Source of the DNA: Bacteroides congonensis
GTDB taxonomy: Bacteria; Bacteroidota; Bacteroidia; Bacteroidales; Bacteroidaceae
Assembly: GCF_900130125.1 (NCBI RefSeq)
Contig: NZ_FQXY01000009.1
Location: 411,760 to 475,759, forward strand
Length of the DNA stretch: 64,000 nt
Direction: 5' to 3'
The translations under genes were made by a program, and so were the position numbers. Position 1 is the stretch's first letter. Every line of letters begins with the position of its first letter. Shown here in pieces: positions 56,300 through 64,000 of this stretch. The notes beneath the pieces are model-generated. The model was not told the DNA's origin. It was given only the letters and a program-made list of their open reading frames with translations, and did no database searches.

Positions 56300-56839
56300 A
56301 TGAAACGAGTTCTTTGTCCCAAATGTGAGAATTATCTTTATTTTGATGAAACCAAATATAGTGAAGGCCAATCACTTGTATTTGAATGTGAACATTGTGG
56401 CAAACAATTCAGTATCCGGCTTGGAAAAAGTAAGGTAAAAGCCCTTAGAAACGAAGAAAATCTGGAAGAAGAAGCCGAAGCACATAAGGAAGAATTCGGA
56501 TATATCACAGTAATCGAAAACGTTTTTGGGTTTAAACAAATACTTCCATTACAAGAAGGAGACAATGTCATAGGACGACGTTGTGTAGGAACTAATATTA
56601 ATACTCCTATCGAAAGTGGTGATATGAGCATGGATCGCCGTCACTGCATCATCAATATAAAACGCAATAAACAAGGAAAACTTGTTTATACATTACGTGA
56701 TGCTCCCAGCTTGACAGGGACATTTCTGATGAATGAAATCCTGAGGGATAAGGATCGGATCCGCATTGAAGACGGAGCTATTGTGACTATTGGAGCTACA
56801 ACATTTATTTTGCATGCTGCTGAACAAGAAGAAGAATAG
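56300..56839 (+). CDS. Zinc-ribbon plus FHA-domain protein
   Basis: 179 residues. N-terminal zinc ribbon of MJ0042 type: CPKCENYLYFD ... FECEHCGKQFSI (cysteines at about 6, 9, 32, 35). C-terminal FHA domain (about 80-170) with core motifs VIGRRCVGTN, SGDMSMDRRHCII, and a late LRDAPSLTGTFLMNE; FHA domains bind phosphothreonine peptides. No kinase gene adjoins. No signal peptide or membrane helix. Probably co-transcribed with the HU/SPOR gene; the pair could link cell-envelope status to phospho-signalling, which is inference. Confidence 0.87.
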   Translation: MKRVLCPKCENYLYFDETKYSEGQSLVFECEHCGKQFSIRLGKSKVKALRNEENLEEEAEAHKEEFGYITVIENVFGFKQILPLQEGDNVIGRRCVGTNINTPIESGDMSMDRRHCIINIKRNKQGKLVYTLRDAPSLTGTFLMNEILRDKDRIRIEDGAIVTIGATTFILHAAEQEEE

Positions 56840-56863
56840 ACAATCACAATATATTATAAAAAG

Positions 56864-56898
56864 AATAGCGCCACCGTTCAAAGAATAGTGGCGCTATT
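56864..56898. terminator. Bidirectional terminator between FHA gene and uxaB
   Basis: AATAGCGCCAC (56864-56874) pairs with GTGGCGCTATT (56888-56898) around a 13-nt loop; T-run follows on the + strand. The stem resembles the AATAGCGTCAC stem at 10201. Confidence 0.8.
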
Positions 56899-56918
56899 TT
56901 CAAATTATCCTTTTAACT

Positions 56919-58358
56919 TTAAAGAATACCTTTCACAGTCTCCAACATACCTTTTTCCTGAATTGAATCCAAATCCGCTTTCACAGCTTCTGTCAGTCTC
57001 GGAATCTTATTCAAGTCTTCACCCCAGATGAATTCTGCGCCAAGAACACCTTCTGCAACCTTCTTTGTACAGCCAGTAGCCCAAAGCTCCTTCAACAAGT
57101 TCATGATTTCAGGAGCATCATTCGGTACAATTTCAGCACCGTCGGCACGTACGCCACCTTTATAATAAGTAATGATAGCAGCCAAACCGAGTACTAATCC
57201 CTTAGGAAGTTCACCTTTGCGTTCCAAGTAAGTTTTCAACCCCGGAAGATCACGAGTTTCAAATTTCGGGAATGAGTTCAGCATAATGCTTGTTACTGCA
57301 TGGTCTACAAACGGGTTATTGAAACGTTCCAATACGTCGTTAGCAAATTTCTCTAATTCATCTTTCGGCAAATTCAATGTTTCCATCAGTTCGCCAAACA
57401 TCACCTTATGGATATATTTACCGATTACTTCGTGCTGACAAGCATCACGAACGATATTCACTCCGGACAGATAAGCAACCGGAGAAAGAACTGTGTGAGG
57501 GCCATTCAACAGAGTCACTTTACGTTCATGGTAAGGAGCTTCCGACGGAACGAACAATACATTCAGACCTGCCTTATCAGCCGGGAATTCTTTGGCAACT
57601 TCCTGCGGAGCTTCAATTACCCACAGATGGAAAATTTCAGCCTGAACAACCAAGTTATCATCATATTGCAATTTTTCTTTGATAGCAGCAATATCCTTGC
57701 GTGGGAATCCCGGAACGATACGGTCTACCAATGTTGCATATACGCCACAAGCTTCTTCAAACCAAGTTTTGAATTCATTACCCAGGTTCCACAATTCAAT
57801 ATACTGATAAATCGTTTCTTTCAGTTTGTGGCCGTTCAGGAAAATTAGTTCACAAGGGAAAATAATCAAACCTTTCGTTTTATCACCGTTGAATGTTTTA
57901 AAACGATGATACAGCAATTGAGTCAATTTACCCGGATACGATGAAGCAGGAGCATCATCAAGCTTGCAAGTCGAATCAAAAGCGATTCCGGCTTCTGTAG
58001 TATTCGAAATAACGAAACGCATTTCCGGTTGTTCTGCCAACTTCATGAACTCATCATTCTGAGTATACGGGTTTAACGCACGACTGATTACATCAATCAT
58101 TGTCAAGCTGTTAACCGCTTCCCCTTTATCCAATCCTTGAAGATTAACATGGTAAAGGTCATCCTGCGCATTCAGCATATCGACCATGCCTTTATCAATA
58201 GGTTGAACCACTACAACACTGCTGTTAAAATCAGTTTTCTGGTTCATGTTATAAATAATCCAATCTACAAAAGCGCGTAAAAAGTTACCTTCGCCAAATT
58301 GAATAATACGCTCCGGACGTTGTACTTTAGGAGCAGTTTCTTTGTTTAATGCTTTCAT
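56919..58358 (-). CDS. uxaB: Tagaturonate reductase
   Basis: NADH-dependent reduction of tagaturonate to altronate in galacturonate catabolism. 479 residues, mannitol-dehydrogenase superfamily: N-terminal Rossmann part with IIQFGEGNFLRAFVDWII (about 19-36) and a C-terminal helical domain with KVTLLNGPHTVLSPVAYLSG (about 276-295). UxuB-type fructuronate reductases are related; the sequence and the uxaC neighbour favour UxaB. It follows the LacI-type regulator by 26 bp on the same strand, so the regulator and enzyme share a transcript. Confidence 0.92.
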   Translation of the reverse strand: MKALNKETAPKVQRPERIIQFGEGNFLRAFVDWIIYNMNQKTDFNSSVVVVQPIDKGMVDMLNAQDDLYHVNLQGLDKGEAVNSLTMIDVISRALNPYTQNDEFMKLAEQPEMRFVISNTTEAGIAFDSTCKLDDAPASSYPGKLTQLLYHRFKTFNGDKTKGLIIFPCELIFLNGHKLKETIYQYIELWNLGNEFKTWFEEACGVYATLVDRIVPGFPRKDIAAIKEKLQYDDNLVVQAEIFHLWVIEAPQEVAKEFPADKAGLNVLFVPSEAPYHERKVTLLNGPHTVLSPVAYLSGVNIVRDACQHEVIGKYIHKVMFGELMETLNLPKDELEKFANDVLERFNNPFVDHAVTSIMLNSFPKFETRDLPGLKTYLERKGELPKGLVLGLAAIITYYKGGVRADGAEIVPNDAPEIMNLLKELWATGCTKKVAEGVLGAEFIWGEDLNKIPRLTEAVKADLDSIQEKGMLETVKGIL

Positions 58359-58384
58359 GTTAGTTGTAATTTATAAAGTTGATA

Positions 58385-59452
58385 TTATACAAATTCAAAA
58401 TAAAAATCAATATTCTCTTTAATCAATATGTCAATAGGCATATATTTCACAGAATCGACAGTCTTTTTAAATACCACGTGGTCACACAATGCCTTTACTC
58501 CACAGTATCCTTGTAATCTGGGACGCTGACCAATCAGATAATGTACATCACCCGATTTCAGAAGGTCTACATTTGCTTTCAGAAGGTCATATCCAATCAA
58601 TCCTTTCATACTACGTCCTGTGTGACGGAGATACTCACCTAATTGATAAACCCTGGAATTAAAGGCAACACCGAGTACAGCTTTCGGATGCGCTTGAAAA
58701 AAATCATCCAAAATCTGCTGATTATTTTCCTGATTGGATTTATTGAGCACTACTTCATGAATCGTCAGATTATTGTATTCTTCAGTTATATAACTCATAA
58801 AGCCTTTCAAACGGCGCTGCATCTGTATTTCAGCAGGATTATTCTTACTATTACTTAGAAACAGAACCAGTTCCTGCCCTTCTCCTACCGAATAATTACG
58901 CATCAATATTTTGGCCGCAATATATCCACTTTTGTAAGAATCCTGCCCGATATATGTCAATGCATCCACCTCTTCCATATTGAAATCGACAAAGGCATAA
59001 GCTATCTTATTCTCTTGCAGATAAGCTGTCAATGACAGCGTTTCTTCCCGGAAATTCGGAGCAATCAAAACGGCATCCACATTGCTATCCTTAATAGTAC
59101 GGCAGGCTTCCTGATAACTTTGCTCGTCACCATGATGATAGCACAGATAATCCACGCTCACATTGAATGGACGCAACTCTTGTCGGGCACGTTCAATACC
59201 ACCCACTACCGAATGCCAGTAATCATGTTCTATATAATAAGGAATCAGACAAATGAAAGAGTATTTCTTTTTAGCAGCCAGTCCGATAGCAAATACATTA
59301 GGCTGATAATGAATCTCATCCAGTACCTTTTGCACTTTAGCTTTGCTCTTGGGAGATACGTCACCGCGATTGTGCAATACCCTGTCAACCGTTCCGGCAG
59401 AAACACCGGCCATGCGGGCTATGTCTTTAATGGTATAGTTCTGGTTCTCCAT
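58385..59452 (-). CDS. LacI-family regulator of the hexuronate genes
   Basis: 355 residues. N-terminal HTH (TIKDIARMAGVSAGTVDRVLHNRGDVSPKS, about 6-35) is the LacI signature with hinge helix FAIGLAAKKK; the rest is a periplasmic-binding-protein-like sugar domain (about 65-355). It is transcribed with uxaB and divergent from uxaC, so it very likely controls both, responding to a hexuronate or a derivative. Operators are probably in the 198-bp gap, where ACCTAT (59572-59577) and ATAGGT (59599-59604) form a loose inverted pair; assigning these is speculative. Confidence 0.9.
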   Translation of the reverse strand: MENQNYTIKDIARMAGVSAGTVDRVLHNRGDVSPKSKAKVQKVLDEIHYQPNVFAIGLAAKKKYSFICLIPYYIEHDYWHSVVGGIERARQELRPFNVSVDYLCYHHGDEQSYQEACRTIKDSNVDAVLIAPNFREETLSLTAYLQENKIAYAFVDFNMEEVDALTYIGQDSYKSGYIAAKILMRNYSVGEGQELVLFLSNSKNNPAEIQMQRRLKGFMSYITEEYNNLTIHEVVLNKSNQENNQQILDDFFQAHPKAVLGVAFNSRVYQLGEYLRHTGRSMKGLIGYDLLKANVDLLKSGDVHYLIGQRPRLQGYCGVKALCDHVVFKKTVDSVKYMPIDILIKENIDFYFEFV

Positions 59453-59486
59453 AGTGCTAAAACTTAAATATTATAAATAATCGCTG

Positions 59487-59494
59487 CAAATATA
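59487..59494 (-). promoter_or_regulatory. -7 promoter element for lacI-uxaB
   Basis: The - strand reads TATATTTG followed by C, 34 bp before the regulator's start. Confidence 0.6.
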
Positions 59495-59502
59495 CGAATT
59501 AT

Positions 59503-59533
59503 TTTGTTACTCCAAGTAAATTTTCTATTTTTG
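59503..59533 (+). promoter_or_regulatory. Complete promoter for uxaC
   Basis: TTTG at 59503-59506 and TATTTTTG at 59526-59533, separated by 19 bp: the best full match in the window to the Bacteroides -33/-7 pattern. It predicts a leader of about 110 nt. Confidence 0.75.
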
Positions 59534-59650
59534 TGTTCGATAACGGTTAATAAAACTAAAACGAGATTTACACCTATTAGCTTTAAAATCAATACTATAT
59601 AGGTATAAATACAGAAAGTAATAATTTTATATACTTAAAACACAGTAATA

Positions 59651-61057
59651 ATGAAGAACTTCATGGACGAAAACTTTTTGTTGCAGACAGAAACCGCACA
59701 AAAGTTGTATCACGAGCATGCGGCTAAAATGCCGATCATCGACTACCACTGTCATTTAATCCCACAAATGGTAGCTGACGACTACAAGTTTAAATCACTG
59801 ACTGAAATCTGGTTGGGTGGCGACCACTATAAATGGCGTGCAATGCGTACAAATGGTGTAGACGAACGCTTCTGTACAGGTAAAGACACTACAGACTGGG
59901 AGAAATTCGAAAAATGGGCTGAAACAGTTCCTTATACATTCCGTAACCCGCTATACCACTGGACTCATCTTGAATTAAAGACAGCATTCGGCATCAATAA
60001 GATATTGAATCCGCAAACAGCACGTGAGATTTACGATGAATGCAATGAGAAGTTGGCTCAACCTGAATATTCAGCTCGCGGAATGATGCGTCGTTACCAT
60101 GTAGAAGCAGTATGCACTACGGATGACCCTATCGATTCACTGGAATACCACATCAAAACCCGTGAAAGCGGATTTGAAGTAAAGATGTTGCCGACCTGGC
60201 GTCCGGATAAGGCAATGGCGGTAGAAGTACCTGCCGATTTCCGTGCTTACGTAGAAAAACTAGCAGAAGTAAGCGGTGTTACTATCTCCAACTTTGATGA
60301 TATGATTGCTGCTTTACGTAAACGCCATGACTTCTTCGCAGAACAAGGATGCCGTTTGTCTGACCATGGTATCGAAGAATTCTACGCAGAAGACTATACA
60401 GATGCGGAAATCAAGGCTATATTTAATAAGGTATATGGTGGTGCAGAACTGACAAAAGAAGAAATTCTGAAGTTCAAATCAGCTATGCTCGTGATTTTCG
60501 GAGAGATGGATTGGGAAAAAGGATGGACGCAACAGTTCCATTATGGAGCTATCCGTAACAACAACACCAAGATGTTTAAACTGTTAGGTCCTGACACCGG
60601 TTTCGACTCTATCGGTGAATTTACAACCGCCAAAGCAATGGCTAAATTCCTCGACCGTCTGAACACCAACGGCAAATTAACTAAAACAATCCTCTACAAT
60701 CTGAATCCATGTGCAAACGAAGTTATCGCTACTATGTTAGGCAACTTCCAGGATGGTTCCGTAGCAGGAAAAATCCAATTTGGTTCCGGATGGTGGTTCC
60801 TGGACCAAAAGGACGGTATGGAAAAACAAATGAACGCCTTGTCCGTACTCGGTCTTTTAAGCCGCTTTGTAGGTATGTTGACAGACTCCCGCTCATTCCT
60901 CTCCTATCCTCGCCATGAATATTTCCGTCGTACATTATGTAATCTTGTAGGACGTGATGTAGAGAACGGGGAAATCCCGGCGTCTGAAATGGAACGCGTA
61001 AATCAGATGATTGAAGACATCAGCTACAATAACGCAAAGAACTTCTTCAAGTTCTAA
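59651..61057 (+). CDS. uxaC: Glucuronate isomerase (uronate isomerase)
   Basis: Interconverts glucuronate/fructuronate and galacturonate/tagaturonate. 468 residues, usual length. Metal-dependent amidohydrolase fold: IDYHCHLIPQMVADD near 30-44, WLGGDHYKWRAMRTNGV (about 54-70), CTTDDPIDSLEYH (about 156-168), and SYPRHEYFRRTLCNLVG near 420. With the divergent uxaB it covers the first two steps of galacturonate use, released from pectin; altronate dehydratase and KDG enzymes are not in the window. Terminator hairpin follows. Confidence 0.96.
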   Translation: MKNFMDENFLLQTETAQKLYHEHAAKMPIIDYHCHLIPQMVADDYKFKSLTEIWLGGDHYKWRAMRTNGVDERFCTGKDTTDWEKFEKWAETVPYTFRNPLYHWTHLELKTAFGINKILNPQTAREIYDECNEKLAQPEYSARGMMRRYHVEAVCTTDDPIDSLEYHIKTRESGFEVKMLPTWRPDKAMAVEVPADFRAYVEKLAEVSGVTISNFDDMIAALRKRHDFFAEQGCRLSDHGIEEFYAEDYTDAEIKAIFNKVYGGAELTKEEILKFKSAMLVIFGEMDWEKGWTQQFHYGAIRNNNTKMFKLLGPDTGFDSIGEFTTAKAMAKFLDRLNTNGKLTKTILYNLNPCANEVIATMLGNFQDGSVAGKIQFGSGWWFLDQKDGMEKQMNALSVLGLLSRFVGMLTDSRSFLSYPRHEYFRRTLCNLVGRDVENGEIPASEMERVNQMIEDISYNNAKNFFKF

Positions 61058-61077
61058 TATATCGCAGTTAAAAATAC

Positions 61078-61117
61078 AAATGCCGCTGTTTGAGCTTCAA
61101 TTCAAGCAGCGGCATTT
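61078..61117 (+). terminator. Terminator after uxaC
   Basis: AAATGCCGCTG (61078-61088) pairs with CAGCGGCATTT (61107-61117); an inner GCTT/AAGC stem is also possible. A T-rich run follows. Confidence 0.85.
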
Positions 61118-61240
61118 TATTTTATCTCATTCCTCAAAATCTCTCAGAATTTAAGAATGTTCCATGCTCCAAAAGGCTTTCAGCCAATTGAGCGGCTTAT
61201 ATAAATAAAAAAGAAGCAACATCTGTTACTTCTTTTTTTG

Positions 61241-61313
61241 TACACCCTCAGGGATTCGAACCCTGGACCCACTGATTAAGAGTCAGTTGCTCTACCAACT
61301 GAGCTAAGAGTGC
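61241..61313 (-). tRNA. tRNA-Lys (anticodon CTT), copy 2
   Basis: 73 nt, - strand: starts GCACTCTTAGCTCAGTTGG, anticodon loop CTCTTAA in stem ACTGA/TCAGT gives CTT, T-arm GGTTCGAATCC, ends GGGTGTA with no CCA. The acceptor stem has a G-T first pair. Identical to the copy at 61347-61419. Confidence 0.94.
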
Positions 61314-61346
61314 AACATTAAATTTACGTTGCAACTTCGGAATTTG

Positions 61347-61419
61347 TACACCCTCAGGGATTCGAACCCTGGACCCACTGATTAAGAGTCAGTTGCTCTA
61401 CCAACTGAGCTAAGAGTGC
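61347..61419 (-). tRNA. tRNA-Lys (anticodon CTT), copy 1
   Basis: 73 nt, identical to the downstream copy, 33 bp apart. Closest to the promoter box at 61441-61448; the two are probably processed from one transcript. Confidence 0.94.
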
Positions 61420-61440
61420 TTATTTCCTCGTTTGCGGTTG

Positions 61441-61448
61441 CAAAAGTA
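61441..61448 (-). promoter_or_regulatory. -7 promoter element for tRNA-Lys genes
   Basis: The - strand reads TACTTTTG followed by C, 21 bp before the first tRNA-Lys. Confidence 0.65.
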
Positions 61449-61508
61449 GGTCTTTTATTTTATTTGACCAAACAATCATGCAGCTTTTTTACTATATTTT
61501 TTTCGCTT

Positions 61509-62312
61509 TTATTCGAACACATAAAGCTCGGAAGGCGTATTTCGCTTTAAAGCAAGCAGTTGCACGTCTTTGCCAACAATAACCCCTTTGTTCTTTAATT
61601 TCCATTCTACAGTTTTAAAAGCCAACTCCGGATGATTATTGTCTTTACTCAAGTGGCATAACCAGATATATCGCAAGTGTTCCGTGATATTTTCCGCTAA
61701 AAACTCGGCGGTATCGGAGTTACTCATGTGTCCGGTCTTGCTTGTGATCCGCTCTTTTAAATATTGGGGATAAGGCCCCATTTTGAGCATTTCTTCGTCA
61801 TAGTTAGCTTCGAGAATCAAATAGTGAGCCTTACTGATATAATGGGCTGCCGTAGGCGTAATTTCCCCAAGGTCGGTTAAGAAAGAAAATACTTTGCCAT
61901 CTATTTCGATACAGTACCCTACATTATCCGTGCCATCATGCGGGACTTCAAAAGATTCAATGCGGAAATCCTCTAAAATCATAGGTTCCTGCTTTTCCAG
62001 ATAACGAACCGACGAACTTAGTTTCTCCGTCATGCAATAACTACGATTGATTCCCGCATGGATACGTGCCGTTGTGTAGACCGGAATGTTGAACTTCTCA
62101 CCCAAATGACCTACGGCTTTAATATGATCCGCATGATCATGCGTAATAAATACGGCACGGATACTATCCATCAAGATATTGAAATCCTTCAGTGTCTTTT
62201 TTATAGTACGGATACCAATTCCAGCATCTATCAGTATTCCATAGGTTTCAGTGCCCAGATAATAACAGTTCCCACTACTGCCACTCGCCAAGCTTATAAA
62301 TTTTACTTTCAT
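61509..62312 (-). CDS. MBL-fold metallohydrolase, YycJ/WalJ type
   Basis: 267 residues. Metallo-beta-lactamase fold: N-terminal FISLASGSSGNCYYLGTE, metal-binding THDHADHIKAVG (about 57-68), VPHDGTDNVGY, DLGEI, LEANYD and a late LCHLSKDNNHPE. This pattern matches the YycJ/WalJ group of cytosolic nucleases or phosphodiesterases linked to DNA repair or cell-wall signalling in Firmicutes; no YycFG system is present here. Substrate unknown. It has its own promoter at 62371-62378. Confidence 0.9.
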   Translation of the reverse strand: MKVKFISLASGSSGNCYYLGTETYGILIDAGIGIRTIKKTLKDFNILMDSIRAVFITHDHADHIKAVGHLGEKFNIPVYTTARIHAGINRSYCMTEKLSSSVRYLEKQEPMILEDFRIESFEVPHDGTDNVGYCIEIDGKVFSFLTDLGEITPTAAHYISKAHYLILEANYDEEMLKMGPYPQYLKERITSKTGHMSNSDTAEFLAENITEHLRYIWLCHLSKDNNHPELAFKTVEWKLKNKGVIVGKDVQLLALKRNTPSELYVFE

Positions 62313-62341
62313 GTTTTATCTTCTTTATTAAAAAATAAAAA

Positions 62342-62372
62342 TGCCGTCAACTTTTACAGCAAAGTGACGGCA
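62342..62372 (-). terminator. Terminator after POT-like transporter
   Basis: TGCCGTCA (62342-62349) pairs with TGACGGCA (62365-62372); a long T-run follows on the - strand. It overlaps the promoter box of the MBL gene by two bases. Confidence 0.75.
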
Positions 62373-62378
62373 AATATA
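62371..62378 (-). promoter_or_regulatory. -7 promoter element for MBL-fold gene
   Basis: The - strand reads TATATTTG followed by CC, 58 bp before the start, inside the upstream arm of the terminator hairpin, so the hairpin would lie at the 5' end of the MBL transcript. Confidence 0.5.
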
Positions 62379-62395
62379 CGTAAAAAAGAAGAGAA

Positions 62396-63784
62396 TTACT
62401 GATTAGCCTTCTTCTTTTTGTCGATGGATTCGGTGATTTTTGCAAATAATAGCAGCGCTATAGCGGCAATCAGACCAATTGCAGCAAAGTAATACCATAT
62501 ATAATGGGCATTTCCGCTGGCTGCCTCCCATGCTGCACGCGTCTCGAACAAAGCAGGATCCGGACAATATTCAGTCAGCAGGATTCCCGCCAACCCAAAA
62601 CCGAAAATAGACGAAAGGAAAGAATGTAAATGACTAAAACCCAGATACATTCCTTCTTCTCCTTTAGGAGCCTGCAAAGAGAAATATTCCAGATAACGCG
62701 GCGAGATAAAACACTCGGCAAGTGCCTGCACAACAATACCCGCAACCATCATCAATGTGATATTGCTCATACCTGAAATCAAGTCGTTGCCAAGCAAGTT
62801 GCCACATGCCATCAATAAAGCCGAAACAGGAATCAGAAACATTCCTACATTCATTGAAGTGATAGCGCTGCGTTTTGCCATCCAGCGTGTGATAAAACTA
62901 ACACAACATACCACCACAAAAGGATTCACATTGGCAATCCATCCCGGTTTTGCCGTTTCGCCGGCCATACGGATCACATACTTGGGCATCGTAGCATAAA
63001 GTTGTTGTTGCACCATCCAGAAGCCTGTGACAATCAATATAAGAATCAGCAAACGCCAGTTCGTTATAATTCTCATAAATCCTTGCCCAATCTCACAAAG
63101 ACTTTTCCCTTCTCCTGCCGTATGAGTAGATTTATAAAGAAGAATAACGGCAAGCAAAGCAATAATAGTCATGGCACCGGAAAAATAATTGATGTAGATA
63201 TACGCCTGTTCACCAATTACATTCCGCAAAGGGTCAATAATTGTCTTACCGGTGAAAGCACCTATATTCACCATCATATAAAAAATAGAATAACCGCGGG
63301 CACGGGTGGCTTCTGTCGTTTCTTTGGCTACAGAAGCGGAAATAATAGATTTAATGAAAGAACCGCCTACCATAAGAATAAACAAGACAGGCACAATCAG
63401 CCAACGGGAACTGCTATCAGGCAAATCGCTAAACTGTGTCGTTGCGCCATAACTTACTAATCCGGCCGCTTCTAATAAAGTAGGCAAGACTCCTAGCCCT
63501 AAATATCCGATAGATAATAAGGAAAATGCTATAATCATTGATTTCCGGAAACCGATTTTGTCGGCATAAGCACCGGAAAAAATAGGAAGCAGATATAATC
63601 CACCGGAAAATAAACCGGAAATCATACTTGCTTCAAAATCATTAAAACCTAAAATAGAGGATAGATAAATAGTGAGAACGATAAAAACGGCATAATACGC
63701 CATACGTTCAAACAGTTCGACTGTGTTGCTGACCCAAAATGCTCTTGTAAAGCCTTTGGCAGCACGCTGAGGGGAATTGTTCAT
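62396..63784 (-). CDS. MFS transporter, POT/peptide type
   Basis: 462 residues, about 12-14 TM helices. Start AFWVSNTVELFERMAYYAVFIVLTIYL contains the ExxER-like motif (ELFERMAYY) of proton-coupled oligopeptide transporters, and SGAYADKIGFRKSMII is the MFS loop between TM2 and TM3. Ends basic (KITESIDKKKKANQ). Substrate is not proven; peptides are likely from the family. Monocistronic with promoter at 63820-63827, divergent from the HAD-type gene. Confidence 0.87.
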   Translation of the reverse strand: MNNSPQRAAKGFTRAFWVSNTVELFERMAYYAVFIVLTIYLSSILGFNDFEASMISGLFSGGLYLLPIFSGAYADKIGFRKSMIIAFSLLSIGYLGLGVLPTLLEAAGLVSYGATTQFSDLPDSSSRWLIVPVLFILMVGGSFIKSIISASVAKETTEATRARGYSIFYMMVNIGAFTGKTIIDPLRNVIGEQAYIYINYFSGAMTIIALLAVILLYKSTHTAGEGKSLCEIGQGFMRIITNWRLLILILIVTGFWMVQQQLYATMPKYVIRMAGETAKPGWIANVNPFVVVCCVSFITRWMAKRSAITSMNVGMFLIPVSALLMACGNLLGNDLISGMSNITLMMVAGIVVQALAECFISPRYLEYFSLQAPKGEEGMYLGFSHLHSFLSSIFGFGLAGILLTEYCPDPALFETRAAWEAASGNAHYIWYYFAAIGLIAAIALLLFAKITESIDKKKKANQ

Positions 63785-63819
63785 GTAGTGATAATTTTTA
63801 TTAAAATGTTAATTTGGAG

Positions 63820-63827
63820 CAAAGATA
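63820..63827 (-). promoter_or_regulatory. -7 promoter element for POT-like transporter
   Basis: The - strand reads TATCTTTG followed by C, 35 bp before the start. Confidence 0.65.
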
Positions 63828-63849
63828 CGTTTTTTTGGCTTACTGTCCG

Positions 63850-63857
63850 TATCTTTG
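63850..63857 (+). promoter_or_regulatory. -7 promoter element for HAD-type gene
   Basis: TATCTTTG followed by T, 27 bp before the ATG at 63885. Confidence 0.6.
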
Positions 63858-63884
63858 TCTAAAATTAGGTATTAAAAAAGAACT

Positions 63885-64000
63885 ATGATTATAGCTGTTG
63901 ATTTTGACGGAACGATTGTAGAACATCGTTACCCGCGTATTGGTGAGGAAATTCCATTTGCAGTTGATACGCTGAAGTTATTGCAACAAGAAAAGCACCG
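63885..64000 (+). CDS. HAD-type hydrolase, N-terminal part only
   Basis: The first 38 residues are visible before the window ends. MIIAVDFDGTIVEHRYPRIG carries the HAD motif I (DFDGT), with Asp6 as nucleophile and Asp8 as acid/base. Members of this small Bacteroidetes family are usually about 130-150 residues and of unknown substrate. The incomplete frame is due only to the window edge. Confidence 0.8.
   Translation, partial: MIIAVDFDGTIVEHRYPRIGEEIPFAVDTLKLLQQEKH

Overview
The window looks like a chromosomal segment of a gut Bacteroides, probably of the B. thetaiotaomicron / B. ovatus / B. xylanisolvens group; the species cannot be fixed by eye. The main support is promoter style: about 30 genes are preceded by TAnnTTTG, the -7 element of the Bacteroides primary sigma factor. 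Gene content agrees: serine palmitoyltransferase for sphingolipids, a HU-CCDC81/SPOR protein, short AMP nucleosidase, PyrK-PyrD, DUF2148, many small lipoproteins, MacB/FtsX-type permeases, and tRNAs without encoded CCA. Nearly everything is chromosomal core; I see no prophage, insertion sequence, CRISPR array or conjugative element.

Layout. 1-461: gene-free, with palindromes and a direct repeat. 462-6618: dapA, ligA, trmD, pyrKD and an XRE regulator. 6619-7821: AT-rich, gene-free, with a recurrent TAnnTTTGTGA motif. 7822-10152: holA-amn operon and a divergent orphan HsdR-N-like protein. 10316-16061: a complete RND efflux operon (outer-membrane factor, adaptor, pump). 16200-18652: zinc-ribbon coiled-coil protein, Nif3-like protein, lipoprotein. 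18653-18999: an eight-unit, 22-bp-period palindromic array followed by TGTGACAGCAA repeats. 19000-23465: FetAB-like exporter with a small coupled ORF, DUF2148, and the agmatine-to-putrescine pair aguA-aguB. 23561-28695: gtrA, aspS, a lipid kinase divergent from spt, and a lipoprotein. 28821-42381: a six-gene tripartite ABC exporter operon (TolC, HlyD, three FtsX-type permeases, one ATPase), divergent from a sigma-54 response regulator and its histidine kinase. 42439-42745: two identical tRNA-Pro genes and an inverted hairpin copy of their anticodon arm. 43068-48909: small ORF, tRNA methyltransferase, and the lon-tgt-lptG operon. 49074-56839: thioredoxin-fold protein lacking its cysteines, serB, DEAD-box helicase, lipoprotein, rfbC-ugd, HU/SPOR protein, zinc-ribbon/FHA protein. 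56919-61057: hexuronate catabolism (uxaB and its LacI-type regulator, divergent uxaC). 61241-61419: two tRNA-Lys. 61509-64000: MBL-fold hydrolase, POT-like transporter, and the start of a HAD-type hydrolase.

The most informative observation is a readable control circuit at 39551-39687. The exporter operon has a near-consensus sigma-54 promoter (TGGCAC at -24, TTGA at -12) 28 bp from the tolC-like start. Upstream lie two GTGC-N6-GCAC palindromes whose centres are exactly 21 bp apart, where an NtrC-type enhancer protein would bind. The divergent gene encodes such a protein with its kinase, and has its own TAnnTTTG promoter. The other unusual items are the tRNA-Pro-derived hairpin, the 22-bp palindromic array, and the promoter-like motif cluster beside the XRE regulator.
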